64,000 bases of DNA from Phylloscopus collybita (GCA_027886175.1 JAJNNQ010000024.1:8974001-9038000); one strand, 5' to 3'; shown: positions 1 to 11,905, numbered from the stretch's first letter. Notes: generated by a model from the letters alone, not told the origin. A program made the numbers and translations.

Positions 1-2702
1 AATCTTTTCTTGCACATTCTGGTGAAGGTCTATGGCCATTTGATGCAGAGTGAGCTCTGAGGTCTCAGGCCAGCTGAAGTGTCTGTGCTGAGTGCATTCT
101 TCTCCTGTCACTGGCAACATCTAATTACTGCCAGTCCTTATCCTGCACTTAGTTTTGTAGGTCAGACACTGAAAAACTAATTGCAGAGAATTGCATCTGA
201 GTCCCTTTGGCTGCAGTACATTGCTGGGTGTTTCTTCCATTGTTGTGTAGTGCAAGGATTGTGGCACTGTGGCAGTAGATGATGAAAAGAAAGATCTCGT
301 CTCTCTTTTGCTGGACTCAGCTTCTATCTGAAAACCATTCTGATGACAACTCTTTCTGCTTTATCTTTCCTGTGATCAGGGCTACACTTTCAGAAGCTCT
401 GTACCCTAAAGAGCCTCCTATTCAAGATTGTTTTAAAGGAACACCTTCAGAATTTGTTTTTAAACTGTAGACTAAAAAACATTTTCACATTAAAATTATT
501 TGTTGTCATGAAAGCTGTCTTCACTGAAATTTTCACTAGGAGTAATATTTTTAATGACACTGAGATAATTTCATGTTTTAGAATGGAATATTATATTTCA
601 ATCATAAGTCTTCAAGCAGGAAAAGAGGGTGGAAAAGCTTTTAACTAAACAGCCAGGCCCTCATGGTCAGAGCTCTCTGTGGAGCTCTGTCACATACAGA
701 GATTAAAAAGAAGCCTAGTCTACCAGATAAGTAAATGCAAGAGACAGACATGGAAAGACAAAATGTTGGATTCATGCATGACATATCTTCACAGAGAAGG
801 TGAGTGCCATCAGTTGTGTTCTGGGGATTCATCTCTTCCCTGAAACATTATGGTTAGGGCCAGTTGACCTTGGCTAAAGATCAGAATTTATTTTCAATTA
901 AAATAGAGTTAGGTGGTGAGAAAAAAGACAAAAAATTAAAACTCTCTGTCTCCCACCCATCTTGTTTTTCCTAGGCTCAATCTCATCTCTCCATCCTCAA
1001 CTCTTCTACCTCTCTACCCCACATTTCCATGGAGTGGTGCAGGGGGATAGGGAATTGGAGATGGTGTTCAGCTGATTGTGGTCAGCTTCTCTATGCTTCT
1101 CCTTTTTCCTCTTCTTATTGTCCCTCTGCTCCAAAGTAGTTAGTTCCAGTGGGTTGCAGTCATTCAGGATAAACCTGCTCCTGCATGGACTGTAGCTTTC
1201 TCCAGGGAACATTCACTTGGTGTCCTCCATGGGCTGCAGTATGGATACCTGCTCTTCAGCAGAGTCCTCTCCGCGGGATATTGGGGAATCTGCTCAGGCA
1301 CCTGAAGAACTTCTCTCTCCTCCTCCTTCACCTCAGTGTTCCTTTACCTCACATTATCATGACAAAGTAAATCTTGAAGTGACAGTGTTATTTTTCTGGT
1401 TTTGTTTGAAGAGGCAAAATCAAAGGGCTGCCTCCTCAGCTTTGTGTTAGAAGCAGCATTCAGTCTTGTGTTCACAGCAGAGGTGAAGAAACAATGGGAG
1501 ACTGAAACCACAATAGTAAGTGGTTTTACACAGTAAACTGTATTACTGTACAGAGAAAGAGATGGATATTCTAAGGATATTCCTGACCCTGCAAATCCTC
1601 ATTTCGCTCTTAGAGTCGTACCATGAATAGCATTTAGAGCAGCATGTAACACCTTGGCCATTAATTGCTGTTAACTCTGCCATTAAGAGCTGTCAAGATG
1701 TTTGCAGCAGAAGAGCAGCCATTTGAGTGATAGGGGAAATAAAGAATGAGAATGGAAGGAACTTGTAGTTTTTGTGTGCAGTGTGAGAAAATGGTTGAAA
1801 TGAGAAAAAACAAAGAAGTATAATATTCTGTAGAGTACAGATAATTGTTATAGGAAATGGATTATTATTTCTAGTTGCTAAGGGTAGAGGTACAGGTGCA
1901 ACACAAAAAGAAAATTTAAAATGCAGCATGTGTAGGAGATTGCATCTGTTCATATTAAAATTATTTATGCATTTTTAAACATCCAAAAGTGTTAGGTGGC
2001 ACGGAATGCTCCCAGCAGTCATGCAGCTCTTCAGTCTGTAGGCATTAAATATGTATTAGGTTTACAGATGAAACTCCTCTGTCCCAACAGATTGAACAAG
2101 TGACTGGTGCCACTGTCGTTTTCTTCACTCTTACAATTATATCTGCTGGCATGTAAATGATATAGGATTCATCATCCAAACTGGTCATCTCTGAGGATAC
2201 ATCAACTACAAGGAGGACAAGGAGACTGAAATAATAAGTGTTGTCGTAAAGTTATCAAGGTCTAACATAATTACTTATTGCTGGAGTAGATTTTGATGTG
2301 TCAACATACACCAGATTTACATTTGCTTGGTGGTCTCTAGCTGTTGATTAGGGTCAGGCAATTTGGCACATCTCTTAACTTGATAGACACTTAAAACAAT
2401 GTCTCATTTCACCATCAAGATCTTGACATGAACCCCAGATACTATGGAGTATATGAAATGTTACATTCATGTGTATTTGGGTTTGTATTGAAAGAAATGC
2501 CCTTTAAGAAAAACAAAACACTCAAAGAACCTCCCCGAAAATAAACCACCCAAAACAATAAATCAGATTTCAGATTGCGTGTATTTAATTATCTAAAAAA
2601 CATCTTGCTGCTTTTAGAAATCTACTGAAATCATCTGCAAAAAAGCAAGTGTATTTTACACAGCTTTGGAGGAAAGGCATTTGGAATAGGCCGCAAACAA
2701 GG
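1..2702. other. Unique non-coding DNA
   Basis: No gene, RNA or recognisable repeat is visible. All open frames are under 90 codons and lack convincing splice contexts or familiar motifs. The sequence is AT-rich and typical of vertebrate intron or intergenic DNA. A short CT-rich patch at about 950-1020 is the only compositional irregularity. Confidence 0.6.
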
Positions 2703-2866
2703 CCTGAGGCCCAGGGAGGCCGTGGGGTGTCCCTCTCTGGGGACATTCCAAACCCACCTGGATGCATTCCTGTGGAACCTGCTCCAGGTTGCCCTCCCTT
2801 GGCAGGGAATTGGACTGGATGATCTTCAGGGCTCCCTTCCAACCCCAAGAATTCCATGATTTCTGG
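2703..2866 (+). mobile_element. CR1 LINE 3' end, sense, 5'-truncated
   Basis: The stretch reads like the last 160 bases of an avian CR1 retrotransposon in sense orientation. It covers the end of ORF2 and the short 3' UTR: a 'gaggccgtgg' block, 'ctctctgg..acattcc', 'aacccacctgga' and 'ttggactggatgatctt'. It finishes in a degenerate copy of the CR1 terminal octamer repeat (attccatgatttctg). It is 5'-truncated as most CR1 copies are, diverged, and cannot code. The subfamily was not determined. Confidence 0.8.
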
Positions 2867-3632
2867 ACAAGTGTATGAAGCACTAATGCAAAGAGTGAAC
2901 AAATGAGAGTAGGATGAGCAGAGATAACATTTAAGCAATGTTAGAACTGTGAATCTTTTATCTACAAATTTAATCTTTTAATCTATAAATGTCATGGTCA
3001 GAAAGATGAGTCTAAGAGTCATATTTTGGTTAAAAATATTTTGATTTTTTTTTTATTGAAAATATTGTCTTCCTTCGTAAGATTCAATTTTCCTGTCAAT
3101 CAGAAAAGTTTTCTGTGCTTAAGAACTTAGAAACTCACTAGAAAATTGTCTTAACTGTTCCAGTTATTACTGGGTAAAATTATCCCTAATCCTCCTTCAG
3201 CAAAACATAATTTCATAAGAAGACCAAAGTGAAGTTTTAATCTTGCTTTCATAGTAAGTTGAATAGCCTAAACGTAAGTGTATTTCCTTGCACTGAGATG
3301 GGTTAAATATGTACTTAATTATCTTACTGAAGTGAGCAATTTCTTTAATAACTTAACCAAACAACATGCAGCCCTTTAAAACACATATGTGCTCTACAGG
3401 GATCCTCATGTCTCCCTTTAACACATCTGGTTTGGGGTTGTCTGCTCTGCAAGGATAACTAATATTCTGGCTGTGGTTTTCAACTGCCTAACTGTTAGAT
3501 AATTTAACATTGTTTTAATAGCTAAAGCTGTACTGAAACCAGCATTCTTCATAGAATTACTCTGGACAAAAGTATTTGGGAGTACCTCAACTTATCATTA
3601 ATTCTTCTGTTCTTATTTCCATGGTGTATTGC
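2867..3632. other. Unique non-coding DNA upstream of the candidate exon
   Basis: AT-rich sequence with no recognised repeat. Its last 40 bases are pyrimidine-rich and form the likely polypyrimidine tract of the acceptor at 3633-3634. If the exon is real, this is intron sequence. Confidence 0.45.
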
Positions 3633-3634
3633 AG
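3633..3634 (+). other. Candidate splice acceptor
   Basis: An AG in the context 'gtattgcag|gtgac' follows a T/C-rich stretch of about 25 bases (ttcttctgttcttatttcc). This is a good match to the vertebrate 3' splice consensus. It lies 53 bases before an ATG that opens a signal-peptide-like frame, so the exon would carry some 5' UTR. Confidence 0.45.
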
Positions 3635-3687
3635 GTGACATTTACGTTGGTGCTGCTGAGCTGGTGTAATGCAAGGAGGGACACATC
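3635..3687 (+). other. Candidate 5' UTR part of exon
   Basis: These 53 bases lie between the candidate acceptor and the candidate start codon. They contain an upstream ATG at 3669 that is out of frame with the main one. Its frame stays open through the whole coding part of the exon and meets a stop only just past the donor, so after splicing it could act as an overlapping upstream ORF. The context of the main ATG (A at -3) is better than average. Confidence 0.35.
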
Positions 3688-3775
3688 ATGAAATGGAAAC
3701 ATTATCCTTTTCTGGCTGTAGTAGCTGTATTCAGCCTTTCCAGATGCCATCAGTTACTGGGTCAGCTCATTCCAG
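3688..3775 (+). CDS. Candidate first coding exon encoding a signal peptide (partial gene, unidentified)
   Basis: The ATG opens a frame of 29 codons plus one base, which then reaches a strong donor (ttccag|gtaggt). The predicted N terminus has a basic start (MKWKHY), a hydrophobic core (FLAVVAVFSLS) and then a polar SRCH stretch, the classic layout of a cleavable secretory signal. Cleavage would fall near residues 18-22. The intron phase is 1, the usual phase for introns that follow signal-peptide exons. Together with the acceptor 53 bases upstream this makes a coherent 141-base exon. I do not recognise the protein, and no downstream exon was found in the remaining 60 kb, so the gene would need a very long intron. 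That is common for secreted or cell-surface neural genes. A chance ORF or an alternative or non-functional exon remains possible. Confidence 0.45.
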
Positions 3776-6700
3776 GTAGGTACCTTTTATTTAAACATAA
3801 GTGTTCGTGGCTTTTTGCTGTCCATGGGAGTGTGTGCATGAATACACCTGAAGTTCTCTCTGGGTGTTAAAAACGTGTGTATGTGTGGGGCTAAGATAGT
3901 TGTGAGTGTATCTGCATGTGTAACACACAGAATTTGGTAATTTAATTGTGTTCTCTGTGCTGCTATGATTGGGTTTTTTTTGACTGCGAAGGAAAATGCA
4001 GACAAGGAGTGGCATGAGAATATGAGTATGACAAGGTTAAGGTGGATATTAAAGCATTCCTTTGATTAGCACAGTTGGTGGGGGGAGGATAGAGAGTGCA
4101 GAAACAGACTGGAATATCAAAGAGAATTGGAAATCTATAGAGAAACTTCCTGAAGAAAGAGCAAAATGGCAACTGGGGAATGCTGAAATGCAGTGTTTCA
4201 GTGAGGCCCAGAGATCAGGGATTGTCCTGGTGCTTGCATATGGTAATTCTTACCAATGAAAAGAGGAGTAGTGTGTATAAAAATGGCAAGATACTGTCCA
4301 ACTTTATAGAGAAAGTGGTAGTAATATAGGGAACATGTATCCCTTCAGTAAATAGTGGATTTTTTGTTCTAGTAATACAAAGGAAACAAAATGTCTTGTT
4401 GTATTGGGTTTTTGTTTAGGAATAAATCTCTAAAAGCAGCTTCCAAGTAATTCTGAATTATTTATCCATATTTTTATTATATTTATCAATATTTATATTA
4501 TATATCAATATTTATATTTATATTAAGAAAAATCTATACAAACTTTACTCAGTTCAGCTAATGATGTACAAACATTCAGGAAAACACAATAGCTATATAG
4601 AAAAAAGTGACATACTGGTTTTTACTGGTTGCTTTTTCTGCTTTCAATCTGAATGATACTTAAGAAGACTTTACTGGCTGAATTTCTGATTTGAATACAT
4701 TGTGAATGCAGAATTTTGTGGCTCTTCACCATATCTCTGGGCAACTGGCTCAAATATAGACAACTGAATGAAAAGAGAAAGGAAAAAGGTTTCCTCAAGG
4801 ATTTGTTCGCCTGTATTGAATGGTGGTTCACAGAAAATAAAATAGAGGAGTAATTGTTTTGGGTTTTTTTCCCCTGGTTTTGTTGGTTTCAAATGCAGAA
4901 AGACTCCAGAATAAAGGAAGATGTAAGTTAAAATTATCATTTTAAAAGTTTGACCTCGGACTTCAAACATAATCTCAAAGCAATTTACCTGTCACAAAGA
5001 CATCTACTGCTCATTTTAAAAGGAATGCCTGCAGATCCAAATGTATTTGCATGATAGCTACCTCCATCCACTTGCATTGGTTTCAATTTAGTCATAGTCT
5101 TGTAGTCTTTACTAAAATAACTGTTTTCATTGTATTACTTTTCCCGTGAAATTAGTTTCAGAATAAAATCACAGGTGGCATTTTGATTTTTGTCCCTGCT
5201 TTGTAATTTTCATCACAGCCCTCAGACTTGAACCAAGAGATTACTGTACTTGGCCAGACATCAGCATGCTGAGCCTTGCTGGCAGGGTGCCAGGAGTGTG
5301 ATTATCACAAAAGATCAAATAAAGCAGGATTATTTTTTTTTCCTTTAAGCAGTTCATCCCATTCATTTTGCTCTTTTCATGTCTACTCCTTACAAAGGCA
5401 TGTCTCTTTTAATTTTTTTTCAATGTAGAGAAAGAGAGAGAACTGTGAAAAATTTCAAACTTTTTCCTTAATTTAATGAGGGAAAATGAAATAATGATTC
5501 TTTAGAATTCTGCTGTAGCCATAAAAAAAAATAATTAAAAAATGAATAGAGCAATAGGTAATAGCTTTTCCTGAGGATTGCTAAAGGCACTAAGCAGCTG
5601 AAATGTCTGTCATCATAGCGGTACTAAATTGTGATATTTTATTACAATTAAAAACATTCTCTTAAAATAACAAATTAAATGGAATTAATTTTAGATCATG
5701 TTATTAGAAACCTTTTTTAAAAAATGAAATGTTATGGTTTCAAACTCTCCAATTCTGTCTTACCTAAAAATTGAAATTATTCCAGGCTTACTGATGACAT
5801 AGTTTGTCATATGAAATTAAAGTTATCAGGAACGTGTTAGAGCTTACCCTCAGATCTGGAACACTCAGCTTCAGTAAAATGTGTTGAATTTTAATAGTGG
5901 TCTTATAACTTGGAAACATTTGTTGTAGTTTTTGCTGAATCTTTTCATATATTCTTGTTGAGTCTCATTATTTTGCATATGGGGTCCACAGGGAAGCACT
6001 GTCTCCCCCCTTTATTAAAATCATGGCTGAGCCTTTCATCTCATGTCATTACATCTTACCTCTAATTCACATATAAAATACACTCACAATTCCACTATGG
6101 CTGTCTCCTGAGGCATAAAGTATCTCTGCCTTGGCACATCTTTATTTAATCAGGGATTGAACATTATCTGGGAAAGATGTGATTTTTTTTTTTCCTTGCC
6201 AGTTGCTCTGCATATTTAAAGGCTGAAAAACTTGATAGCTGATTTTAAAGTGCACTGATCTAAGAAAACATGGCATTAACTAATGCCATATTATATTTAG
6301 ATGCATATGTTGAGCTGTGTTTTCAGTTAAGTCTTTAAAGTGTTATAAAGTTACAAGTTACTAGATTGTCAAAAAAAACCCCTAAAAACCAAAAAAATCA
6401 AAACTATACATCTGACATACGGCAAAAGATGTTAATAATTTAAACTGATACTTTTTTATTATTATTTATTTTCAACATCAATAGCTGCAAGCTTACAAGG
6501 TTTTGGACTGCTAATAAAGAAACCAGGAGCATTCTTGCTGGATTTGGCTGGGTTTGGAACCTGGCTGTTTCAACAGTGAGTGTTGTGGAAGGTCTCTCCA
6601 TCTGAACTGGAGCAGGTGCCACTTGCGTTGTATGTCGTCAGTCCTTGAACTTCACAGAGATACCAGCACAAAGAAAGCCTTGTAAAAACATAAAAAATTT

Positions 6701-6907
6701 GTCAGCAATGCTGAAAACAAAGAAAAATTTTGAATGCTCCTGATAGATTATAATAGATTTTTGCAACAGAATTCTCTTTAGGTCTTAGCGAGAGGAAGAT
6801 AAGGAAAACTGAACACAGATTTTTGAGAAATTTTGACAGGAGCTTCTAGACCTCTGTGGTATACAATTACTGTGCATTGTCTCTCCAGAAAAAAAGATTT
6901 CCTTTAA
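3776..6907. other. Unique non-coding DNA (intron if the exon is real)
   Basis: This starts at the candidate donor GT (3776-3777). It is AT-rich with no recognised transposon. A short AT tandem duplication is present at about 4480-4524, with a block of roughly 20 bases of the form 'atatcaatatttatat' repeated. Short poly-T and poly-A runs (5333-5341, 6183-6193) are the only other irregularities. Confidence 0.5.
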
Positions 6908-6912
6908 GAGAT
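6908..6912. repeat. Target-site duplication GAGAT (left)
   Basis: Five bases next to the TG end of LTR A, repeated exactly at 7525-7529 next to its CA end. A sixth matching base (A) is shared with the LTR terminus, so a 6-bp duplication cannot be fully excluded. Confidence 0.8.
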
Positions 6913-7524
6913 TGTGCTGGTTTGAAAGCAAAACCAGTGAGACTCCCAGTCAGAGATACAATTTAATAGGAGAAGAGAGGAAAAAAAGGTAAAATAAAAT
7001 AAATGGAACAATACAACCTGACACCCTGTTGGTCAGGGTGTGTGAAGCAGTCCAAAAGTAAGTCCTCCTCGAGTGGCAGATGTGGTTCTGTTGGAGCAGA
7101 GATGATCCTGAGAGAGAAGGGTCCAGTGATGGTGAGAAGGGTCCAGTCTTCCTCCAGGAATCCAGTGGAACCAGATGAGATGTTCTTGTCAAAGCAGTGA
7201 TTCCGTCTGGTAGCCCTTGTCTCCTCTGGGAGTCCAGTGGATAAAAGCTGCTTGTGATGTCTCAAACCCTGGATTATATCCAGGTGGGAATGCTTGGCTC
7301 CTCCCCCTGGGCAGAGCATCTCACAATGGGATGATCTCGTTCTATGAGTCATGCAGTGGGTCCTTGATGGCCCATTAAACAGAGATAACTCCTGGAGGAA
7401 GTTATCTATGAGTCATGTGGCAAAGCATTGTTAGATAAGGAAAACACTGCCCCACCTTGGCTCCAACGGCTCATGGGGATAGAATACATACCTTGGGCAC
7501 AATTTTACATTGTAACCTAGGACA
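6913..7524 (-). mobile_element. Solo LTR of an avian endogenous retrovirus (LTR A)
   Basis: The 612-base element begins TG (tgtgctggttt) and ends CA (cctaggaca) on the + strand. It is flanked by a perfect 5-bp duplication, GAGAT, at 6908-6912 and 7525-7529. The boundaries plus duplication indicate an integrated, recombined solo LTR; no internal proviral genes adjoin it. Orientation is inferred as minus because the reverse strand gives a TATA-like box near 7275, then an ATTAAA signal near 6962-6967, then the end. The 5-bp duplication suits ERVL-like or some ERV1-like elements. Its 7014-7524 part is closely related to LTR B at 14115-14879, but its other end is different. By memory it resembles passerine LTR families; the family was not assigned. 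Confidence 0.85.
7021..7041. other. Perfect hairpin inside LTR A
   Basis: ACACCCTG (7021-7028), a five-base loop, and CAGGGTGT (7034-7041) form a perfect 8-bp stem. The same stem and loop occur in LTR B at 14377-14397. The hairpin lies between the TATA-like box and the poly(A)-like signal in the inferred minus orientation, so it would be in or close to the transcribed R region. Confidence 0.75.
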
Positions 7525-7529
7525 GAGAT
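7525..7529. repeat. Target-site duplication GAGAT (right)
   Basis: Exact copy of 6908-6912 immediately after the CA end of LTR A, marking the second edge of the insertion. Confidence 0.8.
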
Positions 7530-9111
7530 GCAGATAAATAACATAGCATAAGAGATATAAAGCATACATCATGAACTCTAAATCTGAGAAATTATTCAAG
7601 GGGAGTAAGTGTAAAAAAACATAAAATAAACAACTCTCTTTGGCAGTCAGAGAAGCTTACTGAAGAAGATCAATTCATGATTTGACTTTTTCTGGGTCAG
7701 AAAGTAGTATTTTAAATTTCCTTTCCCCTAGTACTTCCTGGCTTATTACTGAAACACTACAAGAAATAAATTCACCATCCTATCTTGTTTTCCTGTTTTC
7801 AACAGGAGACAGTTGTTCATAAATGAAAATCCCATAAATTCAGATTTCCTACTATAGCATCTTAGAGGCAGTGAAAAAGAGGAAATTATTTTGGAATCTC
7901 AATACTCTTTCATTAAAGTTTTTGTCAAGTCAATCATAATTCAGTAGCATAAGTAACAAAGATGTTTGGTATCATCTTTTTCTCCTTTTTTAATCACTGT
8001 TAACTTTTTAGTACTCTAAACTTCGTCAGCTGGCTAGAGAAAACAGGATTTGTAGTTTTGACCTACTTGTAACATTACTGAACTTGTTCTCAGAATATGA
8101 TGCTTAGGATTTATGCGTGTGATTGATACATTTTGACAAGAAATTTCATATTCCTCTAATTTATCTGTAACCTGTAAAGGTATATTGAATAAAAATTTCC
8201 TAGCACTGGAGGATCTTAATTTGCTGCTTCACAGAGAAAACCAGGGTCGTAACATGCATTCAGGCATTCTTTTGTGATTTTTAAGTGCCAGAATGGGTTT
8301 TCAGTCAAATATTTAAAATAAATCTGTCAATGACTGAACAAAGCATTGAATAGTTCAGATGAAGAATTTAGCTAGGTCTGTGGTTAGGCAGGCCTTTTTC
8401 TGAGAATAATGTTTAAAAAAGGGAATGTTCAGCCAAACTCAACCAACCCATAGTTTATTGACTGTCTTTTGGCATAGGCTGAGGGTCAAAAAAATTGAAT
8501 GCTTAAATTTCATGTAAGCCCCTGATCATGAAGAAGTAAAGGAAGAGTGAAGACTCATTGAGCTAAGAAAATTAAGTGATCTTGGCAGTCCTTGAAGAGT
8601 GGTGGATACGGATTTAAATTCCTTCAATTGGGAGGTACTTGAGGATAGTTTTCACCTTTTCTGAGCAAGTGATACAACAGCAAAGCTCATATTAAAAAAA
8701 AAAAAAAAAGGTCTTTGTGGTTTTTTTTCATTGTAAACTTGTATTATTTGAAAGTAAAGTGATATTGATAACTATTGTGAGAGGAGCCAATAAGCCTTCC
8801 AAAGCTTGATTTTTAGGTCACAGAGAAAATAAGGCAAAGGACAAAAACAAACAAACAAAAAAAATCCAAACAAAGACTTTGTACCTGAGAAGGTGCAGCT
8901 TTATCTTGAGTTATAAATCCCAGACTAATGTGAACTCCGAAGAGGGAAGGATACAATTTGAGAGAATCAGATTTTTAAAAATAAACCCTTGAATTCCATG
9001 CAATTTCCATTTCTGTCCTTGAATCTGAGGCCAAACAAAGATAACCTTCATCCATTCTCTATTCAATATAGATACGAGTGGGAGTGAGTAGTTCAGATGT
9101 AGGAACACCCA
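7530..9111. other. Unique non-coding DNA
   Basis: No gene or recognised transposon. There is a poly-A run at 8694-8709 and an A-rich patch at about 8848-8863. Reading frames are short and stop-interrupted. Confidence 0.5.
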
Positions 9112-9345
9112 TGGAATCAGGGAAGTAATTAGGTTGGAAGGCACATGGAAGTCATTTAGTCTGCACTCTTTCTTCTCTTTTCCTTCCATGTGCACTCATG
9201 AACAACAACATGAGGGAGTCCTATCCCCTTTGCTCTGCTGGCTGTGCTCTCATTAAGGCATCCCACTATATTGGTAGCCTCATGTAGGTCAAGGGCACAG
9301 TGCCAGCTCAAATCCAGCCCACCAACCAGGCTCCCAGATTCATCT
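9112..9345 (-). mobile_element. Old CR1 LINE fragment, antisense
   Basis: 9112-9172 reads like the reverse complement of a CR1 3' end: a degraded tail octamer, then 'attaggttggaagg', then 'ggaagtcatttagtctg'. After a poorly matching part, 9215-9345 resembles the reverse complement of late ORF2: 'ggctgtgctct', 'ttggtagcct', 'aagggcacagtgccagctca' and 'ccaccaaccaggctcccag'. The order fits one copy with an internal deletion or replacement. It is highly diverged and non-coding. Confidence 0.6.
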
Positions 9346-11877
9346 TGTCATGCTCTGAACTTTCCATCACACAACTTCTATGTAGGGAGCATAATCATGG
9401 GGGATGTGTTCTGTTGACAGACTGGAGTGGCAAGAAATACTGTGTTTTGGTGCTTGTTCTCTGGTAATTTTGTTTTTACAGGCTTCATGAAATGTCACTC
9501 TTGGCCATAAATTACATTTTTGTGATCCTAATTTAATGTAACAGTGACAAATGCATCAGTAAGTGATGTGTAGCAAGGGGTGATGATTTAATGTATTGCT
9601 TCCACTTGTAAGTGCCACCAAGTTTGTAGGTTGTGGAAGTCAAGGTCAAATTAAGGGAGAATAGACAGACAGTTTAGGCCTTGCTGAGGTCAAGGAACAT
9701 GTAGAAAGATATGCTTCTATCATGCACATGCAATTAACTTGAAACAGACAGAAAATTGTTGTCAGTTCAGAATTGAAAAATTAAACCAAACCAAGACCCA
9801 AATCAAACACCCCTCACATTTTGGCTAGACCCTCCAAAGAAAGGGTTTTTTTTTTTAGGCTGAGTAAATAAAAAGAAAGGTAAGAAATTAAAAAAAAAAA
9901 AACCCTGGAATCTCTACCCTGATAAAGACCATATTTGTGTTCACATCTGCCTCTTCCTTCTCTCCTACCTCTGCAAAGTGCATAGGCCATCCTTAAACCT
10001 CTTGCAGAAAGAAAGAACACCTGAGATCATCTCATGTCACCTCTGCATTTTTTGTATGCATGTGCATATATCTTTGTAAATATGCATAATGACATACAAT
10101 TATCAGTTGTAACTGTTAATTAGTATCTCTTAAGACTGGACAGTCATCTTGCCTCATGGAGCATTCAGCTTCCTTTGAAATGCAGAGCAGTAGGTCATCC
10201 TTCCTTGCAGAATGTTTTTAAAATGTCCTAATAGTCATGGACTAATGCTAGCTCCCATTATGTTGTGCTACAATGTATTTGTTATCAAGGAAATATTATA
10301 ATGTTTCCATGGTATGATATTACCGTGCATAATTTCCATTCTGGCTATACAAATGAGATTACTTAATAACACAAGAGATAATAATTTCTTGTTATCAGGA
10401 AATGAAAAGGGTGTAGTAAATCTTGTATATTATTTTCAGTTAATATACCTACATAACAATCACATAATTTTTTTAGTCATCCATCCCTGCTGATAGAAAT
10501 AAAAGCAAATAGCTATTTTTTTTAATTTAATTTGAAGTATTATGATCAAATTTTAAATACTTTCTGACTTGATTATACGCCAGCTAATTTTTACAGTTAT
10601 GTCATTTACCCATCTTTTTCAAAGTATTCAGATTTGTGTACTCAGATTTCACGTTTGTGAGCTTTTTGGTGTGTGACCTTAGGTTTTCCCTGTTGGGCGG
10701 TAGGTTTAGTTTTGTTTTGTTTTCTAATCATTTGGGGCTTTTTGTGAGGGTTTTTTTTTTGTTGTTTTCTGACTCCTCTCCCTGCTGGAGAGGATGACAA
10801 AGGTTTCTAATTCCTGTTAGGAGAAATGTAGTGCTTGCAAAGAGGACATATATTAAAAAGGGGAAAAAAATCCCAGCACGTGCCTTGCTTTCCAGAGATT
10901 GTCCCCATGTATGCTGAGGTCTTAATAAATAAAAAGATTGCCAGCTGTACTTCAATTCACAGCTTCTTTATTAGCCTTTAAAAAGAAATAAATAAAGCAT
11001 GACGCTTTATTTAATTGTCTGAATAGATGGAGACAAACCAAGAGGCACAGTCAGCTGCAAGACACTTAATGAAGAAATCCCTGTTTTTAATCTAGCTGTA
11101 GAAGACACAACTCTTGTGCTTTGATGATGTGGCCTTTGTGATGAACCTGGCTGGAAAACCACATGTGCTGCACCGTCTTCCTAATTAAGTCATCAAAATG
11201 CACTGGAGCAACCGGAGTGGCTTGCGTAGACCAGTAGAAGTAATTTTAGTTCCTCTATTGCTTGGTTAATAGAAAGTGGCACTGTTCTAGATTATGACTG
11301 ATAGAGGTGAGATGCTACAGCTGCTGTCATTGTGCCTGTAGGTAGGTGCCTTTATAAGCTGTTTCTGTGTGTGTAAGAGGGAACACTTTGCTTTGTTTGT
11401 CTTTCTTTTCTCTTGCTTTTCAAGGATGTAATTTCAGAGGCATTTCGTTTGTTTTATTTTTTTTTCCCTTGAGAAGCTAATGGCTGTGATTTTCCTCAAA
11501 ATATACTGATACTCTACTTGTTTTGGATGCACTGATAGAGCATTCACCAAAACTGATCTCAAAATCAGATTTGGGAAGGCTGACCACTAAGATAAGTTTT
11601 AAGGTCTTTTAAGAAGAAGATTTCAATCATAATCATAGGGGTATAAAAAAGTTTGAGTATGTATAATGAGGACGTGACCAGTTTTTATAGAATGGCCTTG
11701 ACTGGCCACAGCTAAAGATTTTGTAAATATATAGATCAGAATCTAAAGTTTTTATTGGTAAAATTTTTGGTAAATACCCATTCTGTGTATCATGAATAGT
11801 TTTACTTGAAGCTCTTAGCCTCTTGGAGACAAAAATATGCCAATTATGAGAATGGCATAATCAGGTTTTGTATACCA
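9346..11877. other. Unique non-coding DNA
   Basis: No gene or recognised repeat. Homopolymer runs occur at 9847-9857 and 9889-9902, and a T-rich stretch at 10749-10759. The segment at about 10960-11300 keeps several CpG sites and a TAATTA homeodomain-type site and looks less random than its surroundings. No function can be assigned from sequence alone. Confidence 0.45.
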
Positions 11878-11905
11878 TTATAATGCATATTTATATGCAT
11901 TATAA
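11878..11905. other. 28-bp near-perfect palindrome
   Basis: The left arm TTATAATGCATAT (11878-11890) and right arm ATATGCATTATAA (11893-11905) are exact reverse complements separated by two T bases. It is AT-rich and contains two ATGCAT cores. It could extrude as a cruciform or be a symmetric protein site; no function is shown. Confidence 0.8.

Noticed and set aside
6963..7352. 129-codon minus-strand frame
   Set aside because: Contained almost wholly in solo LTR A; it does not resemble a retroviral or host protein.
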